This document shows positions 53,606-63,997 of a stretch of 64,000 nucleotides of DNA, piece after piece. The stretch lies in contig CM043942.1 of NCBI GenBank assembly GCA_014529385.2, positions 50,044,274 through 50,108,273 of the forward strand, in the 5' to 3' direction. This DNA is from Adiantum capillus-veneris (taxonomy: Eukaryota > Streptophyta > Polypodiopsida > Polypodiales > Pteridaceae). A program made the translations under genes and the position numbers. The notes under the pieces are model-generated. The model was not told where the DNA came from. It saw only the letters and a list, made by a program, of their open reading frames with translations, and made no database searches. Position 1 is the first letter of the stretch. Each line of letters begins with the position of its first letter.

Positions 53606-54457
53606 GTAGATATATACAAAAATTGATTTACATTTGAGATTGTTGAGCTGTTTGCTGATGGTTGTGTTGTGCGTTCCACACACTCCATTAGAAATAGCTT
53701 ATAAAATTTACAATTTTAGATTAAGTTTTTCTGTCATATGTGTTACATAGAAACACAAGCGTTACCACTCGTTATATTAAAAGTGAAGAGATGCATATTT
53801 TCATGCCCTCTTCATTTTAATGTGACACACTGGTTACTCGTGTGTTTCATATTCTAAAAGAGCATCATTTTTCATCATTAAATGACTTGGTGTTGTTTTG
53901 GACGTAAACACATACGATAGGTAACTTACATCTGCAATTGTTAATTTATTCGGCTGATAGTTGTGTTGTGAGTTCCACACACTTTATCAGGGATTAGATT
54001 GATAAAAACTATCAATCTATTTTACAACAGTATCCAACACTTGTGCTGAGAATATCTCACACTAGTTGAGTTGTTCACATGTACGATTTTCCAACCCGTT
54101 AGATGTAATTTCTTTCATCATCTCACACTTCTGCACATAGCAGGGTCCAGTTCTTGTGCTGAGAGCATCTCACACTCCTGGCTTGTTTCTCTCTCTCTCT
54201 CTCTCTCTCTCTACTTTAATTTTCATGGTCGATTCTCACAATGTTTTTTGTAATTATAAGATTTTCTTTTTAATTTACAATAATTTAATATTGTTTAATA
54301 TTAAATATAGGGTTAACACTCATTATATAATAACTATGTTACTATGGTGTACAATCTTTTAATATATATAGGGTTAACACTCATTATATAATAACTATGT
54401 TACTATGGTGTACAATCTTTTCGTAAGATTCTTAATTTATAATTTTGTCATACAGAT
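53606..54457. repeat. Left subterminal repeats of the hAT region, continued
   Basis: No gene. It contains two copies about 304 bp apart of GTTGTGTTGTG-GTTCCACACACT (near 53660 and 53962), the diverged copy of 45660-45877, CTTGTGCTGAGA..ATCTCACACT units (54048 and 54151), a (CT)n run at 54188-54212, and a tandem duplication of about 69 bp (ATATAGGGTTAACACTCATT at about 54306 and 54367). A probable 3' splice site (GTCATACAG) ends it at 54455. Confidence 0.65.
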
Positions 54458-55576
54458 ATGGCAGATACGAAGCTAGCGAAACATCAACGAAATTTGGTCC
54501 CTGAAGTGATTATGAGACACTTCCATTACACGTCAGAGACAGAGATTAGGCGTTGTTTAAACCTTGTCGCTCTGGAGCATTTTATCAGCTTACAGAGACT
54601 CTAACCAAGTCTGTGTTTGAGCAGCTCCAGGCAGAGTTTGCACCAGCTATTTTTGACATAGCCCTCCTGACATCAGGTGCTTTAGTAAACATGGTCAAAC
54701 AAACCATTGGACAGATCATGAAAAACTTTCAAGAACTAAAAAATCTTGCAATTACTTCCTTGCCAAACATAGCTGAGCGCATACATCTTGTGCAACAGCT
54801 GTACACGGAGTTCAAGAGCAAGGAAAAGTTAGAAAGAGCAGCAAAGCGTGCAAGAGTGGAAGCCAGCTCTTCTGAAGCTGCTGTTGAACCAGAAATCATT
54901 CTTAGAACAAAGCCTACAATGTCATCCGTTGCTACATTAGACCTCTCTCAGCTACCACCTATTTTACACCTTTTACTCGACACAGCCGTCTTCAATATCC
55001 AAGCAAATAAGTGGCAATGCAAAAGATACAGCTCCGTTAAAGCTCTCTGATTTGAAACATAAAGGACTGGCACGTGTATTGCTGCAAAGGTTTATACGAC
55101 AAGAGAGATGCCTACCAAACAACAACCAAGTAGCAATTTACTTTATCCAGCAATGCTATGTTCGATATGTTTTGCTGAAGAGAGTGGATTGGTCAGATTG
55201 TCCAGGCACCGCTGGCGTTGGACGTGGACGCATTGCAGAAAAGGTGGCAGCAGGCAGTGCAAATAATCCAATGCCTCCTCGCAAGCGTCCTATTGTTTTA
55301 CTTCCTGAAGAGACAGAAACACTGACTGAATTAGCCAGCCAAGGACAAGACCTTGCCAGCCAAGGAGAAACATCGGACATGCTTCGTGGTCATATTCTTG
55401 AGCTTGAAATAGAGTTAAGTGATGCACAAGCAAAGCTTCAACGATATGAATCATTGTATGGACCTTTGCCAGATGATACTACCACTTCGCATAAAGATGT
55501 TGCTCAACCATCCCCTGAGCTAGGGATTATAGATTTTACCATAGACGAACTTATAGCAAATCTATCAAACTCATAA
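54458..55576 (+). pseudogene. Unknown gene inside the hAT region, convergent to the transposase
   Basis: I do not recognise the product. ATG 54458 lies directly after a splice-acceptor-like CATACAG. The frame MADTKLAKHQRNLVPEVIMR shifts by one base near 54550 to LTETLTKSVFEQLQAEFAPA, NIAERIHLVQQLYTEFKSKE, a basic nuclear-localisation-like stretch (RAAKRARVEAS) and LDLSQLPPILHLLLDTAVFN. A second shift near 55025 leads to LARVLLQRFIRQERCLPNNN, a Gly/Arg linker, MPPRKRPIVLLPEETETLTE, a short coiled coil (LEIELSDAQAKLQRYESLYG) and an acidic end at TAA 55574-55576. The nuclear-type basic patches and the position beside a transposase would fit an accessory DNA-binding protein, but this is inference. 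Confidence 0.5.
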
Positions 55577-55741
55577 GTCACTCAGAAGCTTTTTGTAATC
55601 TCAAAATTATATCAAACTCTTTTCGATTGAGTAATTTCCCAGAACCTTGTTGTGATTTCAAACCTACATCGACTTTATGTAATTTTTATTTGACAAGATA
55701 TTATTGGCAGTTTATATTTGAGTGTGAGTGAATATGTGCGT

Positions 55742-55814
<73 letters not shown>

Positions 55815-55893
55815 TTTGATGTGAACGACAACGAGATAACACTTTCTTTCATCATATACAAAAACTTGTTGAGTAAGTATTAAAATGGTACTC
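55577..55893. other. Intergenic stretch between convergent genes
   Basis: No gene. It is AT-rich and holds the (AG)n run at 55744-55813. Confidence 0.5.
55744..55813. repeat. (AG)n microsatellite
   Basis: About 70 bp of uninterrupted repeat between the two convergent genes. Confidence 0.95.
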
Positions 55894-57989
55894 TCACAAA
55901 TCATCTCTATCTTCAAAAACTGCAACCATATCATCTACTTCATCCATATCTGAGCATTCTAAAACTATCTCCCATTCCATATCATCATCATCATCAACTT
56001 ATGCAGAAATAGCTTCATGCGTTTGGAAGACTCTATATTGCTTTTGAGCGGCTCTAGTTGCAATGTTTTGAGGCTTATAAATAAGTCTCATATTGCAAAA
56101 AACATACACCAAATCAACAGCCCGTTTAGTATGAAGTCTGTTTCACTTTTTAGTGTGGACAAAGTCGAATGCTGACCAGTTTCGCTCACAACTTCCACTT
56201 GATGCAGCTACTGATAAAACTCTAACTGCAATGTGTTGCAACTCCACTTTCTCTCCACCATACTCCTTCCACCATAAAGGTGCACTTGTTTTGCCAATGG
56301 CATCTATATGCCACCGATCCTGAAACATACCAGTTCTGTTGGCATAATCTACTCGCTGATGAAAAGCTGTTTTTCCATCTTCGTGCCCTAAGAGTTGGGA
56401 GCACACTGTTTTGAAGTCGGACATAACTTCTTTGTTGGCAGATTGCCGATGCATTTGAAACTTAGGATCCAATACAAAAGCCGCACCATGGAATGGCGTA
56501 TGCAACTGCACCCAACGCTTGTTAACAATTGTAATCATGGTAGCTTTATCCTTTGCACCAAAACTGACATTTTCTCTTAGCTTGCGTATAGCCTCTGACA
56601 TATACCAGTAGACCCGACCAAAAATAAAAGAATCTGTGTCAACTGCTCTCAAAAGATCTACAAATGGCTTTGACACAGTTACTATTCTTTCTACATTACG
56701 CCAAAAGACTGGCGAGTTTACTATTTGCGCACATCGACCAGCTGCTTCCTGATAACTTGGATACTTGCTGAGCCACCATCCCATCTTCTGTCTGCTAAGG
56801 TTTCCATCAATGCAGGCTTCAACTCTTGCAAAGCAGCAAGAACATAGTTTGCCGTAGCAAACCTTGTCGTGCAAAATATTTGCAAAGCTTTATTTGGTGA
56901 CTTGGTTCGAAAAAGAGCATACGAAAATTGATGCTCTCTAATGAATTTCACCACATGATTTGCATCCAATAAAGTTTGCTTCACACATGCCATTTTACCA
57001 ATATCTTTTAAAAGCAAATTTAAAGTGTGAGCTGCACATGGTACCCAAGAAATCTCGGAATACTTGACTTGAATAGCTCTTCTTGCTCCTTTGTAGTTGG
57101 CCGCATTATTTGTGACAATAGCAGTCACATTCTTTGGTCCACCTGCCTTTGAAATTGCACGCTCATACACCCCTGCTAGGTAGGTGATAGTCTTCTCTTT
57201 CAATGAGCTGTCAATTGCTTCCACGAACATAGCCCCTCTAGGGTTAATAAGCATTACATTGATTAAAGGTTTTTTCTGACAGTTCGTCCATCCATCCAAT
57301 GCTATGGTGTATCCATATGCTGGAACAAACTCTAGAACTGTGCGTTTGAGAATGGCTTCAGTACTATCTTTGACTTTATCAAGATATTCAGTTCGCATCT
57401 TGTTATAGTCAGGAAGCACAAATCTTTTTTTGGATGTACTCATGAAAGCATCTTGAAATATTGGATTGCGCATAGCATTGAACGATATGCCACACGCAAC
57501 AAATTCTTGTGTCCATTTTAAATGCAACTCAAGCAACCATTGTTTACCTAATGCTTCAGGCATTGTCTGTCCATTGGATGACGCTCTGCCGAATTTGCTT
57601 GTGCTAGGAACTCCTCTTGATGTAGAAGCATGTCCATGAAGAGGGTTCAATTGAGAACTTTGATCGTTTACTTGAGTGGTACACACCTCTTCTGTTGCCT
57701 CATTGCATACATATGGTTCAATATTCGCATGAATATCTTTAGAAACATCACCTTTATGTTTAGATGCAAGAATCAACTTTACTTTGCGAGAATACATGGC
57801 AAATTTTTCATGAATATCTTTTGGTGGTGCCCCACACTTTTCAACATTGCCAGGGACTTTAAATAAATGCTCTTTAATTCTGGTTGCATTACCACTAAAC
57901 TCGTGGCCACAAGATTTACATTTAAGTCGAGATGTATTTCTCCCAGCTTTCAACTCATGCACATAACTCCACTCTTGTCCTTTCACCAT
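55894..57989 (-). pseudogene. hAT transposase with BED finger and DUF659-like region
   Basis: Start at ATG 57987-57989. The N-terminus is a BED-type zinc finger (LKCKSCGHEFSGNATRIKEH, then C). Next is the DUF659-like catalytic part: YTIALDGWTNCQKKPLINVM (first Asp), AIVTNNAANYKGARRAI, WVPCAAHTLNLLLKDIGK (the CxxH of hATs), CTTRFATANYVLAAL. A one-base shift lies near 56775. Past it are WLSKYPSYQEAAGRCAQIVN, FHGAAFVLDPKFQMHRQ and the C-terminal dimerisation box VLSVAASSGSCERNWSAFDF. A TGA (56140-56142) stands where the family reads R in KKRNRL; the frame then runs to TAA 55996-55998 and finally TGA at 55894. The protein cuts and moves hAT elements in the nucleus. It has three stops or shifts, so this copy is inactive. 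Confidence 0.9.
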
Positions 57990-58046
57990 GATGCACAAAA
58001 GAAATTTGCTAGTAAAAACAAAGTCAATGATCATTTTTATAATCAA

Positions 58047-59215
58047 AATCCATTAAAACATTAAATTAATTTAACTAACAATGATTGAACGAAATTAAAA
58101 TAATTAAAACAATGATTGAACAAAAATACAATACCATTGGATTACATATAAATTGCATCGATTTATCTAAAGTGCAAGCTTGTAGCTTTAACACATTACG
58201 ATAATCAATAATTACAATTAAATCAAGTATTAAAATGATTATCATTATAAATTGCTATACATACAAGAGCTATAAGTGACATTTTTAAATGTCAAAACGA
58301 TAATCACTTACAATACTTGATCATTTTCGTATCTATGTAAAGTGCGAACAAAAAGTTCTTACACTTTACCATAGATTTTTAAGCGATTATCTATCTACAA
58401 TGCGAGCATGTGTATGCTCTCACAGAGTACGGTAGATTTTGCAGTCCAAATAAAGATAAGAGCTAGAATATCAATATTTTTGGACATGTTTTTCCTAAAT
58501 TTTTACTCTAGTGAGAGCATAGCAGTGTGAATAGCTCTACACAAAACGTAAAAATATAATTTTGTTTCATTATATTCATTTTGAAGTGAGAGAAAATCTC
58601 TACACATCAAAATCGAACTTTAAATTACATAAAATTAATTTTTATGTAATTATATTTTTAAACTAATTATCTCATGTGAGAGTACACTCTACACACAACA
58701 ATAATATCTTACTTTTTTTTTAGTAGTCACTTTCAAGTGTCAATTAATTGAACACATTGACAAGTGATTCTTATAATTACAGTTTGTATCAGGTGAGAGA
58801 TTAAACTCTTCACAAAATACAAACTTTCAACTATTTACTAAGTTTTTCAAAACAAATTCATATATTTGAATCACAAAACTTAAAATTCTATTGAATTTTA
58901 TTTTTTATTAAATTCAAATTGTTTTATTTTTTCACAAATTACTTTTTTGATCGTTTGGTGAGAGTACTCACATGGAAAACACTGACTGTGAAAGCTGGTG
59001 TGAGGCCTGTCGCGTGTTGCTATATATACTAACATATTCGATCGTTATAATTTTTGATCGAAAATAATTTCGATCGAAAAATTAAGAAGTTATACGATTA
59101 GCCGTTTATGCTAATGTGGCACAGTATAATACAGCCGTTTATGGCGATTAGCCGTTTATGCCGATGTGGTACCGTATAATACGGCCGTATAATTTAGATA
59201 AATGAATAATACACC
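58047..59215. repeat. Right subterminal and terminal region of the hAT element
   Basis: No gene. About seven units of the form GTGAGAG-spacer-CTCTACAC (for example at about 58503, 58588, 58677, 58795, 58961) lie between AT-rich stretches; each is itself an imperfect palindrome. At 59095-59185 a unit GATTAGCCGTTTATG.(C/G).GATGTGG.ACCGTATAATAC.GCCGT is repeated about twice, ending in GGCCGTATAATTTAG, likely close to the hAT terminus. Confidence 0.65.
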
Positions 59216-59219
59216 CATT

Positions 59220-60095
59220 ATTTGCATATTATACGTCTCCCGAATAGAGAATAATGCAACTTAGAACTTCATCAACCACATGCACAAGTACACGCATTTG
59301 GATGGTAAGAATGTTTGTTGGAAAGTACTTCTCCACCATGCACACTGCTTCAATAGTATTTAAGCGTGCTGCATCAAAGTTGTCTTCTCTTATCTCTTTT
59401 GAACTGATCCAACATACCAACTCACTGATTTTGTAGATTGTTCATCTAATGTCATCTATCAAACAACCCTTCATGAAAATTGGTAAGATGAACTGTAAAA
59501 ATTTGTGCCAATCATGGGACTTAAGACCACTGAGATTGTCATCTCTCGTAAAAGCCGTTTTCAAACATCGTGTGCAACCTGTGGGAGTCTTGAATGAAGA
59601 TATAGCTTTCTTCACTTGTTGCTCTTCTGTGTGACTCAGAACCCATGGACCTTTTGGTATAGTTCCATTGGGTTTAAGTTGAGGCCACATCTTTGGCATT
59701 CGACCCACAACTTGCAGGTTATCTCTTTGGGCCTTGCTCTCCCTTTTTCCAGTGATGGTCTTTTAGATTATCTCCCCCACATTCTTGAAGATGTGCATTG
59801 GGTCGAGCACATGATTAATCAGTAGGTCACTCCAATACGGGAGATCATGAAAAATAGAAAGTCTTTTCATTCCAGGTGGCATCCAATCTCCCCTCTCTAG
59901 CCATATGTTTTTCCAATTGCTCGCTTTGAGTGGATGCATATCATGTTTGCATATGTTTGGTCCATGTAGCTCATTTCCTTCAGGCAAAAATCTACCATGC
60001 TCCTCGTAAATTGTCTTGGTCAAATGCTTAGAGCGGCGGAAGCCAAGTCGAGGACCACATTTTTGGACATGCATGATTGCCCGAGTAACTCAAGT
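59220..60095 (-). pseudogene. CACTA transposase tnp2, middle part
   Basis: The exon starts after an acceptor-like TTTCAG (60096) with MHVQKCGPRLGFRRSKHLTK and IYEEHGRFLPEGNELHG, then DWMPPGMKRLSIFHDLPYWS, LINHVLDPMHIFKNVGEII, a stop, KAISSFKTPTGCTRCLKTAF, LSGLKSHDWHKFLQFILPIF (the GLKSHD box of tnp2) and VEKYFPTNILTIQMRVLVHV. Stops separate the pieces. CACTA A holds the equivalent start (ACVTCGPRL, LPPGMKRLS) at 2900-3115. Order and strand fit the missing middle of CACTA B tnp2, whose later part lies at 45335 leftward. Confidence 0.8.
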
Positions 60096-60195
60096 CTGAA
60101 ACATCACATATTAATATTTAGATATAGCCATGAACCATATGCGTGTGATGGTTTTAAAGGCACTTATCTGAGCACTCACCGAACTGTGGCCAATC

Positions 60196-60517
60196 TGTAA
60201 AGAATGAGGATGCAAGAGAGCTACACAAGACAAGCACAAAGCACACAGAGATGGAAAGCTTCTTCTTCTTCTTCACAGAAAAGAGAGTACAAAATGACTA
60301 AGTGCTAAAGTTGAAAAGTAGCACATATGTACATGCGGTCACTAAGTGTGAACTCGCTAGAAGCGTACTAGGCTGGCACTATAAGTGTAGTCCAGCTGTA
60401 GAATCACTGGCAGAGATCCTCCGTGTCGGTCACCTAACGCGCCAGTGAGTAAATGCCGTAAGCGGCCAAGACCCGTAGTGGATGCCAGCTCAAGGTGTAG
60501 AGCTCGACATCTCAACA
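60196..60517 (-). repeat. Copia 3 3' LTR
   Basis: 322 bp with TG...CA ends. No second copy lies in the window, so the limits rest on the terminal motifs and the adjacent polypurine tract. Confidence 0.8.
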
Positions 60518-61317
60518 CTCCCCCTCGAGCTCTGCATGTCGCAGAGTCCAAGCATAGTCCGGAAACGTCGAAGCTTCTCGGCTCCGAGGGCCTTGGTAAA
60601 GATATCCGCTATCTGCTCCTCTGTGCTGACGTAGACCAAGTCTATGTCGCCCGCCAACACTCGCTCTCGAACGTAGTGGTAATGGACCTCTATGTGTTTG
60701 GTCCTCGCATGGAACACTGGGTTCCTAGCCAACTGCATGCTGTTGAGGTTGTCACAATGAATGACAATCTGCTGGTCCACCTGCACTCCCAAGTCCTCAA
60801 GTAATGTGCGTAGCCAAGCTACCTCGCACGCCGCAACTGCTGCACCTCTGTACTCGGCCTCTGTGCTCGATAAAGCAACCGTAGGCTGCTTTTTGCTGCT
60901 CCAAGTAACAGCAACACTCCCAAAAGAGAACATGAAGCCACTCGTAGATCTCCTATAACCAATGCTACCTGCCCAATCTGCATCTGTATACCCATACAAT
61001 GCTAATGGTGCATCTGCTGCATAGAACAATGCGTAGTCAAGAGTCCCTTGCACATACCTAAGTGTGCGTCGTACTCCATCCAAATGTGGCTTCCTCGGAA
61101 GCTGCATGAACTGACTCTCCAAGCCTACTCTGTAGCTCAAGTCTGGCCTTGTGATAGTCAAGTAGATTAGACTACCCACAATCTTCCTGTACATGTTGAC
61201 ATCCTCAACAACATCACCCTTCTCTGCACTCAGCTTTGCATTCACATCCAAGGGAATAGAAATTGGCTTACAATCAGCCATACCATACTTTGACAACATG
61301 TCCAAAGCATACTGTCT
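60490..61317 (-). pseudogene. Copia 3 RNase H and RT C-terminal part
   Basis: Follows the TAG at 61318-61320. It shows MADCKPISIPLDVNAKLSAE, YRKIVGSLIYLTITRPDLSY, then RNase H: YGYTDADWAGSIGYRRSTSG, LSSTEAEYRGAAVAACEVAW, VIHCDNLNSMQLARNPVFHA and RTKHIEVHYHYVRE, then ADIFTKALGAEKL. The frame ends inside the 3' LTR at 60490. Catalytic Asp and Glu residues are all present. Confidence 0.92.
60518..60531 (-). promoter_or_regulatory. Copia 3 polypurine tract
   Basis: On the - strand GCTCGAGGGGGAG directly precedes the LTR start TGTTGAG. Confidence 0.75.
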
Positions 61318-62490
61318 CTATGATAGCCATACACCCTCTGGAGTCCTGATCACTTCAATGCCAAGAAAGTAGCGCAACTCGCCCAAATCTTTCATTTCAA
61401 ACTCCTGTTTGAGAAGACCCTTCACATGGTCAATCTCCATAGCATTGTCACCAACAATAATAAGGTCATCTACATATATGGTAATGACCACAATCCCCAC
61501 ATCACTCTCACGTACATAGAGTGAATGATCAGCATGAGCTCTCCTAAAACCAATACTGACAAGATACTTGGCAATCCTGTCATACCATGCTCTAGAGCCC
61601 TGCTTCAACCCATACAAAGCTTTGAGAAGTCTGCATACATAATCTGGGTAACCTGGATCGACATAACCAGGTGGCTGATCCATATACACTTCCTCTTGCA
61701 ACTCACAATTCAAGAAGGCATTCTTTACATCCATTTGATGCATAATCCATCCTTTAGATGCAGCCACTGCTATGACAGCTCTCACAATCGTCATCTTTGC
61801 CACTGGAGCAAAGGTCTCCTCATAGTCTATGCCATACGTCTGTGCATAACCCTTTGCGACCAGCTTTGCCTTGTGACGCTCAATGTTACCATCAGCCTTA
61901 TGCTTGGTTTTATACACCCATTTACAGCCAATAGCTTTCTTGCCACTTGGCAATGGCACCAACTCCCATGTGTCATTCGCTTCCAATGCAGCCATCTCTT
62001 CATTCATTGCATCATCCCAATGCACATTTCCAACTGCATCCTCAAAACATGTGGGCTCCACATCTTGTATCACCTTAGCCATGTAGGCTTGGTGATGCGC
62101 TAGATACCCATCATAAGTCAATTTCTGAACTGGATTTCTGACTCTATTAGATCTGCGCGGTCCTGGGTCACTCCTTTGCCCTCTAGCATCTTCTTGTACT
62201 TTCCTTACACCAGGTGTCCTGACAGCCGGAATTCCAAATTCCTCATCAAGACTTTGTTCAGAACCATCTGAATCCATGTCTACATGTGAAAAACCTGATG
62301 ATGCATCAACCATAAAGGGAGGTTCATCAACCCTTTCCTTTCCTTTTCGTGATACATTCCCTGTACCTGTTGGTGGAGTAACCTGCGTACGTAGTCTACC
62401 ATTCCATGGTTTCTCAACAGAGCCACGAGAAGAGGACTCTTGTGGTCCACTCAAAACCTGTGACTGTGGCCTCACATTTTGTACAACCAC
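61318..62490 (-). pseudogene. Copia 3 reverse transcriptase
   Basis: Variable linker (GSVEKPWNGRLRTQV, DMDSDGSEQSLDEEFG), then RT: NEEMAALEANDTWELVPLPS, KKAIGCKWVYKTKHKADGNI, HQMDVKNAFLNCELQEEVYM, LYGLKQGSRAWYDRIAKYLV, the catalytic TIYVDDLIIVG and MKDLGELRYFLGIEV. It ends at TAG 61318-61320, where relatives have a glutamine codon, so one base change cut it from RNase H. It follows integrase after a one-base shift near 62480. Confidence 0.93.
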
Positions 62491-62870
62491 AAATCTTTTA
62501 CATCAGCCCCAATAGTGCCATGGGCATTACTGTACCAGCTGCTCATCTCATCAAAGACTACATCTCTGCTCACTCGTAATTCTCGTGTAGTAGGATTGTA
62601 GCACGTGTACCCCTTTTGTTCAAGGGAATATCCCACAAGAATACATTTCTCTGCTTTAGGATCCAATTTCCTACGCAACTCATCTGGTACATGCACGTAA
62701 GCTATGCAGCCAAACACTTTCAAGTGTGCCAAATCAGGCTTTGTACCTGTAAACTTTTCCTCAGGTGTTACATTATGCACCGCAGCTGTAGGTGTCCTGT
62801 TCATAATGTACACAGCTGTATTTACAGCTTCAGCCCAGAAATGATGAGGCATGTTCTTCTCATTCATCAA
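62472..62870 (-). pseudogene. Copia 3 integrase C-terminal part
   Basis: MMNEKNMPHHFWAEAVNTAV, YIMNRTPTAAVHNVTPEEKF, LAHLKVFGCIAYVHVPDELR, KCILVGYSLEQKGYTCYNPT and ELRVSRDVVFDEMSSW are the standard end of Copia integrase. It is out of frame with both neighbours, and overlaps the RT frame by 19 bases. Confidence 0.9.
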
Positions 62871-63877
62871 TGCACGTGCAACCTCTGCAATGTGCCCGTT
62901 TTTCCTTTCTGCGACCCCATTCTGCTGTGGAGTATATCTGCATGTAAACAGCCTGTCCTGTGTATACCATGCATTCGCAGAAAATCCAAAAAATCATTGG
63001 AGAAGTACTCTCCCCCTCCATCTGACCTCAATGTTTTGATTTGCATATCTGTCTCCTTCTCAATCATGACTTTGAAGTCTTGAAAGTGACCAAACACTTC
63101 ACTTTTGTTACGCATGAAGTAGACCCATACTTTCCTTGTATGGTCATCAATGAAAGAGACATAATACCTGCAACCATGTATACTTGCAGTATCGGTTGGA
63201 CCCCAAACATCTGTGTGCACCACCTCAAGTGGCCTTTTACATACATTGCGCTCATGTGGAAATGAGCCCTTTGACTGTTTTCCAAACTGGCATGCTGCAC
63301 ACACTTTATGCATACCATCCACCTTGAATTTGGGCAAACCTTTTACAATCTGTTTTGATTGCATGCTGCGCAATCTCTGCTCATTGACATGGCCAATGCG
63401 TTTGTGCCAAATGTCAACATCAGCCACAACACCTGTGCCCTGTGAAAATAATGCAGATTTTACCTCAGGCATGTCTACATTCAGCGTAAACATTCTGCCC
63501 ACACATTTGCCCTCTGTGATCAGCTTACAACCATTCTGGAAATCTTCTACATAACAGCCATTTGGATTGAAGCGAACCTGCAAACCCTGCTCAACCATTT
63601 GTCCAACAGAAACAAGATTCTTTGTAATGTTTGGGACATGAAGTACATCTGCTAAGTAATTTGATTTCCCACTCTTCGTATTTAGAGGTATGTCCCCTAC
63701 ATGAGCAATGGTGTAAGCTATATCATCTCCTGTCTGCACATAGCCTGACACATCTGGTTTGCGCATATCTCTAAACCACTCTCCATGAGATGTCATGTGA
63801 TTAGAGGCACCTGAATCCACATACCAAACATCATCTTGGGTGGAATTCTCTGTAGTCATTGTTGTCATAATAATCAA
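62867..63877 (-). pseudogene. Copia 3 protease and integrase N-terminal part
   Basis: Starts with VWYVDSGASNHMTSHGEWFR (protease DSGA), LADVLHVPNITKNLVSVGQM, then the HHCC zinc site (IWHKRIGHVN ... VCAACQFGKQ), VVHTDVWGPTDTASIHGCRY (first Asp), FIDDHTRKVWVYFMRNKSEV and LRSDGGGEYFSNDFLDFLRM (second Asp). The frame is lost after MHGIHR, before the QQNG.AER box with the catalytic Glu; the remaining codons to 62867 are in the wrong frame. gag lies beyond the window. Confidence 0.92.
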
Positions 63878-63997
63878 TATCTAATTCTCCTAAATGATTT
63901 TCTCATATTAAACTGATCATTTAATGTGGGGAAGTGCCAAGGGAGAAAAAGCTAGAATATTGGTTAAGTTAGCAAACCGGCCACAGTAGGGATCCAA
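63878..63997. other. Copia 3 sequence upstream of the protease
   Basis: Runs out of the window. No gag or zinc knuckle is visible in these 120 bases. Confidence 0.5.

Larger units (their letters stand above)
45340..59200 (-). mobile_element. Probable hAT transposon with subterminal repeats, split by a gag-only LTR element
   Basis: A hAT transposase gene (55894-57989, - strand) lies between two stretches rich in related short motifs: GTGTAG..CTCAC units on the left (about 45370-45700 and 53640-54190) and the inverted form GTGAGAG..CTCTACAC on the right (58300-59000). This mirror arrangement is what hAT subterminal repeats look like. CACTA B tnp2 sequence stops near 45335 on the left and resumes at 59220 on the right. 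The exact termini and an 8-bp duplication could not be identified, so both limits are approximate. A 7.7-kb LTR element interrupts the left side. Confidence 0.55.
10638..60195 (-). mobile_element. CACTA transposon B, - strand, split by multiple insertions
   Basis: The left (3') terminus is CACTACAAGAGGT at 10638, matching the inverse of the CACTA A end. CACTA coding pieces then appear rightward, all on the - strand, in the order expected when reading toward the gene's 5' side: small second protein (11567-12077 and 21086-21672), tnp2 C-terminus with DUF4216-like region (21854-24589), the piece before it (44836-45335), and the tnp2 middle (59220-60095). Between them lie four complete insertions. 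Removing the Copia and the 2-kb LTR element rejoins reading frames exactly. That the 59220-60095 piece belongs to the same copy is inference from order and strand. The 5' end is not seen; a Copia insertion interrupts it at 60196. Confidence 0.65.
60196..63997 (-). mobile_element. Ty1/Copia LTR retrotransposon 3, 5' part outside window
   Basis: The left end is a 322-bp LTR (60196-60517, TGTAAAGAATG...CTCAACA), followed by a polypurine tract and a Copia polyprotein on the - strand in the order protease, integrase, RT, RNase H. gag, the primer site and the 5' LTR lie past 63997. It inserted into the CACTA tnp2 gene just upstream of the 60095 exon; the left flanking 5 bp are CAATC, to be compared with the flank outside the window. 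Stops and shifts break the polyprotein. Confidence 0.92.
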
